Assembly: GCA_001642005.1 (NCBI GenBank)
Contig: LWCA01000321.1
Span: 4,403-32,689, forward strand
Source: Intoshia linei
Taxonomy: Eukaryota > Orthonectida > Rhopaluridae
Direction of reading: 5' to 3'
Length of the DNA stretch: 28,287 nucleotides
Shown here: in pieces, positions 9,002 to 17,839 of the stretch
Layout: every line of letters begins with the position of its first letter
Numbering within the stretch: position 1 is the first letter of the stretch
Translations under genes and position numbers: made by a program
Notes under the pieces: generated by a model
What the model was told of the DNA's origin: nothing
Database searches by the model: none
What the model saw: the letters and a program-made list of their open reading frames with translations, nothing else

Positions 9002-12000
9002 TTACATCTTTCCATAGCCCTATTAAAAGTGAAATTTAAAAATGGAATGACTTTAAAAATTACCTTAACAGTTTTATAAATATCCATAAAGTTTGATGAC
9101 ATGCTATTTTTTTTCTTTTTAATAGTTACAATGTTTTCATTCAAATTTTCTTCTATATGGTATCGATAAGGTTTAATTTCCTTTTCCAATCTTGATTTTT
9201 TAATGAAATCTACCCATATAGATTTTTTGGTAATTGGTTCAAATAAAATTTTAATTGCATGAGGTTTATCAATAAGAAATAATGTTTCAGAGAAATGTTG
9301 TGAACCATCCTCTTCATCGGTATAAAAACATTTTTCATAGCCACCTAAGTTTTCGTAAAAATATATAACTTGGTATTTTACATAAAAATGAATGCGTAAT
9401 CTTTTTTAATGTTACCAAAACTTTATAACCCTTTTTAAGTGCGTTTTTTGTTAAAACTTTTGTCATTTCTTTTGAAAAGTATACATGCTAAATTAGTTTT
9501 CAATATTTTAATTCATAAACATACTGCTATTTGAGGTAAATCATTGATACTATATAAAACAGACTTGTTGTAATTGTCTAAATCGTAAATTTCGATCGTA
9601 TTGTCCATATTTGATTTTATTTTCTGTTTGATAGAAAAATATATATAATTTCAATTTAATTATTATTTTAACTTGATATTATTATTACATATATATATTG
9701 TATATTAATTTCTTACTTTAAATAAACTATTATGAATTCCAATAATATATGGCGAGTTGGTTCTAATATAATATATTTAAATATACCGAATTTAGTTTTC
9801 TTTTAATTTTTTTCAGTTACAAAAGTTTTAGGAGCCTACGGTTGCAGACACCACTTTGTGACTGATTTAATTAACTTTTTAATTATCGGGGCTATACGTA
9901 TTTTAAATATAATGTAATATGGAAAGGTTAATTTCATTTTATTCTACTTTAAATATTATAATTCCATGATACTGCATTATTATATATTAACTAATATAAA
10001 TTATTAATAGGAATAAATCAACTTACGAAATGAGAAATGTATTTGCGAAATTTACAATGGGCATCGAAATATGTTTCCTAGAATAAAAAAAATATATACA
10101 TTTACATACACCGAAAGTATGAATCATTTACTTCATTCATTCTCAGAGTGTTACAGACTTTAAGCCTGAAGGTTAATGTGTTTTTGTTCAAATGGGTTCA
10201 ATATGTGAGTTTTAAGAGTAATTAATTTGTACCTTGTGATGTATTTTTATGTGAATTTGTTATAAATAGTAATGACTACTTTTTTTAAGATGCAATAACT
10301 TGAGTATGATCCTTTACTTATATAAAAATGAATGTCTGTGTTTGTGTGTAACCATTTATTGAAAAAATTGACAGTTGCAGGATTTAAAAAAACCCAAATT
10401 TCTAATACATTTTTTCCCAGATCGTGTTTTCATCTATTTTTCAGTTTCAGAATTTGAGTCCTTGGTCAAAAACCAATTTTCCCTTTATTTTAAAAAAATC
10501 AACCCAAAAATTTAATAAAACATACATTCTGGCATACGTTTTAAAATCATTAACATTGTCGTTAATCTCAGCCTCAACAATGCATAACTTCATGGTCAAA
10601 ACCCCAAATTATTCTTTGTTTAAAAATGAAAAACGTTATAAAATTTTTTTAACATAAATTGTGGGATAGTTTTTAAAATCATAATTTATGTTTCGTGTAT
10701 AATAAAAATGTTCGCCCTCGGCATAGCTAGGATAATGTTTGTACGAAGAACATAACAATCAAGCTAGTCGTAATATAATAAGTATTGTAGGATACCAAAG
10801 ACGGAACACCCCAAAAGGGGAACTGTCAAAATTTAAAGTTCAGTTCAATTTAATTTCAATTATTTATATATCTACTACTAAATAACTGTCCAAACATTTC
10901 TTACAGCGATTTCAGTTGCTCGATTTAAGCTTCTCGCCACCTAAGAAAAGTATTAAATATACAAAATTACAATACAAAGATTTTTCAGTTTTAACTTGAG
11001 TTTATAGGCATCATTATTCAATTTATAATATAATCAACTGTAAAAAAATGAAAAAAGATTTTCTGATGAACAAACAATGAATAAATCGATTGTAAACGTA
11101 AATAATTTATACTAAAAAACACAATTCAATTAATTTTTTTAATTTGATTAGAAACAATTCTAGTTACAATGTCATCATCTAATTCTGACTGCACTACATA
11201 TGCATTCGTAGTGATACGAATAATTTTTCATTTGAATATGACAGCTCGAAAGGTTGTAACAATGCTTGGCCGATAATGTAAATAAATAAATATTAATAAC
11301 GTTTATTTATATTCTGTAATTCTAAATTAAATCTATTTCAACTGAACTTTAAATTATCATACCGCTTTTGGGTATGTTTCGTCATTGGTATACGACAAGT
11401 ATTATTATAATTTTACCATACAAAAGGATAAATTAATTTTATAGATGCTAAAACACACGATGAAAGTTTGTGACGGTCACTACTGACGAATAAAATTCTT
11501 CTTTCATTCAAAATACTAAAAATATATTTGTATAAAAACGTTGATTTCAATCATACCTATAATATAAATGATAAAGATATGGCCCAACAGATTCGTACAA
11601 ATAATTTGTATTAATCTAAAATATATATATTTAGTTAAATCAGAATACTTGCTTTCATTTTGTTTTTTATAAAGAAAAATAAAATTGTAGTCACTCAAAT
11701 AGGGTTGCGCGAAAAAAATCTACATGTCATGTAAAATGTATTACTTTTAGTCGGATAATTCAATTTAAGGTGTTTAGTCATTTTATTTACTACTTTAAGA
11801 TTTTCAAAATAAAATCCAAATTTAGGAAATTGGGTTTCAAAAATACTTTTAAATTATTTCAAAGTTTAGAAACTACTTATCACTTAACTGACATTTTAAT
11901 TTATAAAAAAAATGACAGAAAACCGTAAACAGTCTATTTCCTAAAACTGATGCTAACTCTGAAATGAATTAAAACGATACTGGTATTATCAGCAAACCAG

Positions 12001-13125
12001 CCTTTCTGAAATTTATCTGATTTTAGAATAAATAAATTACATTTAATGAAAAATTCTCGTAGCTATGATCTTTCTTGGTAGTACTCTAAAAATGATAATT
12101 ATAATTATTATAATGATTATTTTTCTTACAAATATTTGGGTAGTTATTATGTTTGAGTTTAATTCAAATGTATCGATCAATTCTATTTCTTTTAATTTTT
12201 TATTATTTTCATGTAAATCATATATTTCAGTAATTAATTTGGTGCATTCTCCTGCTCTACAGGTCATAATGTAATCATGAAATCGATCTAAGAATGCATA
12301 GAATGTCTCAGACCATTTTTTCTGACTAAAAAATAATAAATAACAAATTAAATGAAAAATTATGTGCCTCATTTCATAAATACACTTATTATTGTAAATT
12401 TTTCTTTTCTTTGACAAGAAACTTATTAAACCAGTATTTAATCAATAACGCCTGACATACATAAAGTATAACGTTTCTTTAACATAATTATTTACAATCA
12501 CAAATTTTAATTTAATAAGAAACATTAATTTTATGTTTCAATTTTTTACGTTATTCAACCTTTTATCTTAAACTTTAATAGTTGATTCGAGACGACTCCG
12601 ATTATAATTATTGACGTCGGTTCTAATCCATAATCATATATTATTAATTATTATTACAATTGTATTTAATATTATTCATATTTGGTAACAATATAAAAAA
12701 TTTTTAAATAAAACTAATGTAATATTATCAAAGTGGTAAAACGGTCCACATCCTTATATAAATGGCTCAAAATTCATATTTTAAACATAATACCTGATGA
12801 CACAAATACATTTTTTCTCAGCCATTAATACTCTTGCGTATACAACATAATCGTACAATGAATTAGCAGTAAATGCCATATATTCTGGTTTAGTACCACT
12901 AAACTTTTTTTATTACAATTCTAAATAATTTATTTTACAAAGGTTGATTAGTTATGGAATCAAAAATATAATATTTTGCATCATCAATAACTTTCTAAAT
13001 CATAATAAATTAAAAATAAAAATATATAACATTACACCGTCATATTTGCTTTTATAACCTTCTGGCATAGAAAGATTGACTTTAAATTCTATTATAAAAG
13101 AATTTATTATATTGTGTTGAACCAT
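9002..13125 (-). CDS. DENND1: DENND1 (connecdenn)-like Rab35 exchange factor, DENN module only
   Basis: Fourteen exons (13125-13036, 12994-12939, 12898-12794, 12325-12130, 12085-12041, 12005-11976, 11615-11557, 11515-11417, 10077-10027, 9762-9717, 9623-9525, 9487-9382, 9344-9064, 9019-9002) stay in phase throughout and give 426 aa. DENND1 proteins activate Rab35 on clathrin vesicles and endosomes. The uDENN part has SMPEGYKSKYDG, PEYMAFTA and KKCICVISQKKWSETFYAFL (about 20-100). The cDENN part has LYYSILNERRILFVSS, IKLIYPFVWKHISMP and SPYIIGIHNSLF (about 190-258). The dDENN part has GYEKCFY and HFSETLFLIDKP (about 329-350). The long C-terminal tail with clathrin/AP-2 motifs is absent. The exon 6/7 join uses a weak GTTTTA donor and is the least certain. 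Introns 3 (468 nt), 6 (359 nt) and 8 (1339 nt) are enlarged. Confidence 0.87.
10311..10731 (+). repeat. Dispersed repeat copy C (reverse of A/B); Helitron-like ends possible
   Basis: Lies in DENND1 intron 8. Its reverse strand carries the A/B phrases GGGGTTTTGACCATGAAG (about 10600) and GGTTTTTGACCAAGGACTC plus AAATTCTGAAA (about 10455-10480). Read forward, it begins with TCCTTTACTTATATAAAAAT, then GAATGTCTGTGTTTGTG, and ends GTTCGCCCTCGGCATAGCTAG. A 5' TC, a TATATAAAAATGAATGTCTG start and a 3' CTAG after a GC-rich segment resemble non-autonomous Helitrons of invertebrates. No Rep/helicase is present and no convincing 3' hairpin was found, so the class is tentative. Confidence 0.45.
10776..11408. 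mobile_element. MITE-like element with long terminal inverted repeats, in DENND1 intron 8
   Basis: About 80 bp at the left (about 10776-10860) match, inverted, the right end (about 11325-11408). Shared stretches are ATACCAA-GACG-AACA, CCCAAAAG, AATTTAAAGTTCAGTT and GATTTAATTT. The total is near 630 bp with an interior of roughly 450 bp that has no transposase. Internal reading frames are short; one of 63 nt (10940-10878, minus) follows a good acceptor but has no partner. The right terminus sits within about 8 bp of the 5' splice site of DENND1 exon 8. Target-site duplications could not be fixed. Confidence 0.7.
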
Positions 13126-13479
13126 TGAAAAAAGTAATTTTTTTATTTATTTAGTCATTTAATGTTAATGTATTTATATTAAAGATTATATGGATCCGAA
13201 GCTGTTGAATACCAATAATAGAAAACCCTAAAATATATCTTTAATCTTATATATCTTAATATTATCTTTAAAAAAAGGGCTAAATTTACTTTAATAATAG
13301 GTTTTTTAAAGAATTTCTGGGATATTTTTTTACAGTAAAATCTACACGATAAGACGCAAATATAATCCTATGAAACAAAATTATTAATCGTCCAGATTTT
13401 TTTTTAATTAAGTTTTAATAACTAACAAATACATTTAGTAATTAATGAAATATAGGTATTTTCAATTATAATTGCAAAA
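13126..13479. other. No feature seen
   Basis: AT-rich spacer upstream of the DENND1-like start codon. It presumably contains its promoter; no distinct motif is visible. Confidence 0.5.
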
Positions 13480-14044
13480 TTCCGAGCGACATAAGTCTTA
13501 GGCATTTATAAAATTATACAATTAATTATGTTAATTAAATGAAAATATTAGATAAATATATATAAAATTACTAATTTAGTATTAGTATTTAGTATTCCAT
13601 CAATAATTTTAATCTATACAATACAATTCTTCTGGACAATCAGGCGTACATAATAGTTTTTAGAGGTACGCGGTCCCATTCGTCGTGTATATATATCCAT
13701 AGTTCTTCTAAGTTGACTGGATGTAGCTTATCAACCGTATCTTTTACATTTTTCTCATGTCTTTAATAATTTTTAAATTTGGACTTTGTACCGGTCAATC
13801 TTTTAATTTTTTTATACGATTACCCCTTACAAAATGGACGGGTAGTCTTTGCTGTTTGACACGGTTCAAAATCTTGATTTTTCTTCAATCCATCCAAAAA
13901 TGTTATTCGTTTGCTTTTCTAAGGATTCTCTGGTATTCTTAAGCATTTATTCTTCCTATACACTTTATTAATACTATTTTTTCCATTTGCCCTAATACCA
14001 TCCAAATCATATTTTACTGGGTATTTATAATAGAGAATATTTTC

Positions 14045-14566
14045 AAATCCAACCATTTTTACTAAAAATCAAAATTTACCGACCTTTATATTTAAAGTTC
14101 TGACAAAATAATTTTTTTTACTGTCCTTCCAATTTAAATACTAACAATCCATTATTTATACTGACACCTTGTAAACTGGCACTTAAATTACTGAAAATCC
14201 ATTATATCAACTGAAAATTAAATATTTCTACTAACAAATAACTTGTTCATCGATAATCTTTCTATTTGAGAATTTCATTTTGTTTTGTTTGTTGATATTG
14301 AGTTTTTATGGGATACTCCGCAATTCTGTAAAACTAGAATTTTCCTTTTAGGGTTGGTAAAATGGGAATTTTTCTTTTTAGGGGTGGTAAAACCAGATTT
14401 TTCCTTTAAAGGTTGGTAAAACTGGATTTTTCCGTTGAATGTTGGTAAAACTAGAATTTTCCTTTTAGAGTTGGTAAAACTGGATTTTTTCTTTAAAGGT
14501 TATTAAAACTAAATTTTTCCTGTTAGTGTTGGTAAATTTTGATTTTTAGTAAAAATGGTTGGATTT
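14045..14566. mobile_element. Foldback/MITE element nested in the Tc1 transposase
   Basis: A perfect 36-bp inverted repeat bounds it: 14045-14080 (starting AAATCCAACCATTTTTAC) and 14531-14566 (ending AAAAATGGTTGGATTT). Just outside the right arm is GGGTGTCCACTTAAATCC, a phrase often seen at Tc1-type tips, so the true end may be near 14588 with a TA target. The interior right half is the minisatellite described separately. The arms are far better preserved than the surrounding Tc1 coding sequence, so this insertion is younger than the Tc1 copy. Confidence 0.8.
14334..14536. repeat. Minisatellite, 29-30 bp unit, about 7 copies
   Basis: The phrase GTTGGTAAAACTGGATTTTT recurs with spacing of 29-30 bp: GTTGGTAA or close variants begin at 14353, 14383, 14412, 14441, 14470, 14500 and 14528. 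Units differ by point changes such as CTAGA versus CTGGA. It abuts the right arm of the foldback element. Confidence 0.85.
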
Positions 14567-15222
14567 AAGTGGACACCCTTTGTAATACTTCTACTTATGT
14601 AAGTTAATAAGAATTTTATTTTTTACGTGTTCGAACGTATACTCTTCCTTTTGTAAATAATTCAAATCAACTTTCATCAGTGAAGCTTATATTTTTTCAT
14701 TGGTTCGTCCATGCCACTTTTTACTTAAACCTTTTAAAACGGTTTCGACTTGAAATTATTCCATATTATCCAAATCTATATAACACATGTTGCACCGTCT
14801 TTAAACTAGGCTTTTTTGTAATGTTAGAGTGTATTTTAACCTTTAATACTATCAAGGAAGAGTTGTTCTTTGATTCCCTTATTATAATAGTCTCTTCTTT
14901 GGCTGTCAGCATGCATTTTCCATCTGATCTTTACAAGTAAGCTATGCATAAACTTTTTTTGTATTTTTTAATAATAATTTGAAACACACATCGAGAAATA
15001 CTAAAGGTTTTACTTATAAAACTCTGACTTTTTTCTTCCTTGCATTAAGACACGGAATTATATTTTTTTTATCACTTATTCGCGTCATTTACTAAACAAA
15101 TAGTTATTTTTAATGTATTGATCATTAGTAATTCATTCTTTATTTCGTTTTCGTTTTTATGGATATTTAATTAATTTTAATTGAAATTATTAAGGTGTTG
15201 TGACTTATGTCGCGCACTGTAG

Positions 15223-16352
15223 ACAAAATTTGAAATCCACCATAAAGAATAATCATAACGCATGTATACATTTTTTTAATTTTAACACGAAATGGTTCAC
15301 ATTTGAATAGAGTAAGATTTTTTTGATTTTATACAATAATCGTCATGCTCAACTTTATATGTGAATCAACTTTATATATTAGTTTAGTTGTATGTAACAA
15401 CATAAATGACAGTTATTAATATTTAAATATTAATTAATCCTTTAACTACGACATACATGTTTAAAATTTTTTCAGGAATGTAAAAATAATAAAATAATAT
15501 AATGTAAAAATTTCATATTTGCATATTATCTTATTTTTTTCAGTGTTGTTCAATGATATGTAACTACTATTTATATGTAACTACTAGTGAGTAGTATATG
15601 TATACTACTATTGTTATCAAATTATGTTAAAATCATCAACAATTTAAATTTTAAGTGGTTGAATTCTGAAACACAATGGGAGAATATATAATATTGTATA
15701 TATTTGACCAAATAAGAACATCAAAATGTAAATACCTGCATTGTAGAATCCATCTTTAGAAATTATAAAGACAGAATTGAATAAATTTTCCACCATATCA
15801 ATATATTCGATATATTTTTTCGTAATATTTCAGAATATATCTTTGTTTGTTAAGAACTTAATCAAAAATGTTTGTTTTACAAAATAAATTCGTATTAAAA
15901 TTAATGATTTAATCGACTTTTCTAAATGATTAGTCCTGTTGGTTTTACCTTAAGAAATTTATTTCGAACTTAGCATTTTAGAAGAAATAGCCTTTAAAAA
16001 TGTTTAACATATTATTTGAATTTTCTAGGTGTCCGTTTTCACTATTTTGTTTAAAACTGGCCGACTTTACAATCACGTATTATATGAAGTTATAATTCCA
16101 GCTTCATGAGAGATATATGATTATGTGTATGATTAGTTGCATACAAAATTAATTTCAAGTATTGTTATATTATAAAAAAATTATCTGAAAATAAAAATAA
16201 TTTGATATTTACCACTTTCATCATACAAAAAAAATTTATTGTTAAGTAAAACTTATTATTATGAAGAAATCCTACCGAGAAATGCCGAGGGTGAACTTTT
16301 TTAATTCCACCAAAATGTATATATAAAACGCATCCGTTTTATTAGTGCGACC
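15223..16352. other. No gene seen
   Basis: AT-rich spacer. A small palindrome AGTAGTATA-TG-TATACTACT lies near 15593-15612, beside a duplicated phrase ATATGTAACTACTA. ATGCCGAGGGTGAAC at 16282-16296 matches, inverted, the end of dispersed repeat copy C (10710-10724). No coding exon chain could be supported. Confidence 0.5.
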
Positions 16353-16392
16353 AGAAGTACGACTTTTGGCACTGTTCCAAAGTCGTACTTCT
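16353..16392. repeat. Perfect 14-bp hairpin
   Basis: AGAAGTACGACTTT (16353-16366) and AAAGTCGTACTTCT (16379-16392) pair perfectly around the 12-nt loop TGGCACTGTTCC. The stem is much less AT-rich than its surroundings. A CTAA tetranucleotide follows five bases downstream. It could be a transposon end structure (for example a Helitron 3' hairpin, normally followed by CTRR) or part of a transcribed stem-loop. Confidence 0.75.
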
Positions 16393-16709
16393 CAAAACTA
16401 AATAAGTTTATTTAGTTTAATTTTAACTTAAATGTTCTGTAATGAGATATAATAATTATAAATTAAAGTTGTTCACAGAATCTATTTGTAAAAGTGCAGT
16501 TGTCTAATTTGTGTAAATAAGAGTATAAATAAGGTCAGATATGTACATAAGAGATATAGCAACGCTACATGTTCATTTTTCTAATCAAAAATTAATCAAA
16601 AACATACTTTGTTTCTAAGCAATAAAGTACTACTTTAAGTACAACAAAAATATGGTCAGCCTAGTTTTATCCATGTTGAACATATATTTTTATAATAATT
16701 TCTCTAAAT

Positions 16710-17290
16710 CAGTGTTCCTTATTAGGGTCCCTTGACCCCTTGGGATCGAAAACTATATTCGTGGGTATGTGAGATTTAAATATAACAGAATTTTTAACAA
16801 CTTTTTTTATTTTTATAGGAGAATTTTTAATATTTATTACAGACTTTATCCGAAAACCAAGACGAACGGTACATTAATATTTAAAAAATCCCACTTTTAT
16901 CCCACCATTAATACAATTTTAAACTCTGAGGGGAAAATCGACTTTTGCCGATATTTTTTTGAAAAGTCCGATTTTATCAAATCTTATCAGAAAAACATAT
17001 TATTCCAACCTTAAAACAAAAATCCAATTGTAACAACGCTTAAAGGAAATATCATATTTTTCCAATATTTTTTTTGAAAAAACTATTTTATCATCTAACA
17101 AGTCTTATGAGAAAAAAACTTCAATTGTTTTATAAATTTTTTATATTTCATGTTGTCTTTGGGGTCCAAAAATTAAAATTAATTAATAAATATTTTAAAA
17201 TTTACAATATTTGAATCGGAAGCAACTGCCTGATTAAACATTTAAAAAAATATTAAGGGCCCATTTTTTATTTGACGGAACTCCGAACAA
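16710..17290. mobile_element. hAT-type non-autonomous element carrying degenerate minisatellite
   Basis: It opens with CAGTGTTCCTTATTAGGG, then TCCCTTGACCCCTTGGG, a typical hAT-like tip. The interior (about 16875-17110) has degenerate repeats of the GAAAAATCC...TTTTACCAACC type, the reverse complement of the 14334-14536 minisatellite unit. The right boundary is uncertain; TTTGGGGTCC (about 17157) is the only echo of the left tip. There is no transposase. Confidence 0.5.
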
Positions 17291-17438
17291 GGTAGATTTG
17301 GTTTTGGGGCAATGACACCCTGAATGTTTAGTTTTTCTAGAATCTCCCAATATTCAAACAAACAAACTGTGGTATTGTAGTTTAGTTGTATACCAAATCG
17401 TATAAAATAACTATTCCAAATAGAAAATACGTTTATTC

Positions 17439-17709
17439 ATGATTGTAAAATTATTGAAATTGACAAATCCAAAATATTGTCAAAAACGATACCGTTTATT
17501 GTACCATGGTATGTACGAACAGGAATCTGACAGCTGGTTTCCTAAATTTTATTTAAAATGCCTTAGTTTCAGTTTACTATTTACTTTGATGGGAGGGTAA
17601 TTGTTTGATTCTCTTTATATGTAAATGTAGGACAGGTTACATTTTTGATAAACTGGAGGATTACGAAAAAAGTTATAAAAAAAAACTAAACGACGACAAA
17701 AAGAAATAG
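17439..17709 (+). CDS. Small single-pass membrane protein (78 aa), COX7A-like by pattern
   Basis: Two exons (17439-17596 and 17631-17709), joined across a 34-nt intron of the standard local size, give 78 residues ending in TAG. There is an in-frame stop just upstream of the ATG. The N-terminus is basic and could target mitochondria (MIVKLLKLTNPKYCQKRYR). Then come LYHGMYEQESDSWFPKFYL, a hydrophobic helix LSFSLLFTLMGGTGYIF at about 44-60, and a charged tail rich in Lys. A membrane helix carrying GGTxY after an acidic, proline-containing segment recalls cytochrome c oxidase subunit 7A, but the usual glycine-rich pre-helix motif is not clear. The family assignment is tentative; existence of the gene is better supported. 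It lies 130 bp upstream of the calpain start, same strand. Confidence 0.6.
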
Positions 17710-17839
17710 TTCATTAGCACTAAAATTTATAAATGTAACTTGGTTTATAATACATTTTTATTAATTGCCTATATATTGTTTACTCTTGAATGGGAATAGA
17801 TTTCGACCTAAATTTGATAATATTTCAAAATTAAACATT

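Larger units (their letters stand above)
13480..15222 (-). mobile_element. Inactive Tc1/mariner element with interrupted transposase
   Basis: The ends carry inverted GCGACATAAGTC-type repeats: GAGCGACATAAGTC at 13484-13497 and GACTTATGTCGCGC at 15202-15215. Transposase pieces read on the minus strand. About 14905-14595 gives a helix-turn-helix-like part (KPSLKTVQHVLYRFG) and the first catalytic Asp in ISFTDES, followed by FELFTKGRVYVRTR. About 14035-13600 gives NTRESLEKQTNNIFGW, then PVQSPNLKIIKDM, the region before the third catalytic residue, and VNLEELWIYIHDEWDRVPL at the C-terminus. Stops and frameshifts occur throughout, and a foldback element separates the halves. The order and motifs are those of Tc1 DD34E transposases. 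The element cannot be active. Confidence 0.85.

Noticed and set aside
9002..9608. A separate unknown gene starting with MDNTIEIYDL.
   Set aside because: An acceptor at 9624 and exons upstream to 13125 join it in phase to the cDENN exons, so it is the 3' part of the DENND1-like gene.
10878..10940. A 21-codon minus-strand frame after a good acceptor inside the MITE (VARSLNRATEIAVRNVWTVI).
   Set aside because: No upstream exon joins it in phase and it lies between terminal inverted repeats; treated as chance.
11934..12005. Ending the DENND1-like protein at the TAG at 11934.
   Set aside because: Using the donor at 11975 instead links to exon 7 in phase and gives an ungapped cDENN pattern leading into LYYSILNERRI.
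12065..12274. Plus-strand frame of 69 codons rich in Ile.
   Set aside because: It is antisense to DENND1 exon 4 and intron 4, arising from an AT microsatellite-like stretch.
13757..14940. Plus-strand frames at 13757-13942 and 14680-14940 that look like membrane proteins.
   Set aside because: Both are antisense to the Tc1 transposase pieces read on the minus strand.
15700..15790. A minus-strand open stretch MVENLFNSVFIISKDGFYNA ending at a GT, with a possible second exon after a 66-nt intron.
   Set aside because: It yields only 34 residues with no recognised family and no upstream acceptor; composition is explained by chance in AT-rich DNA.
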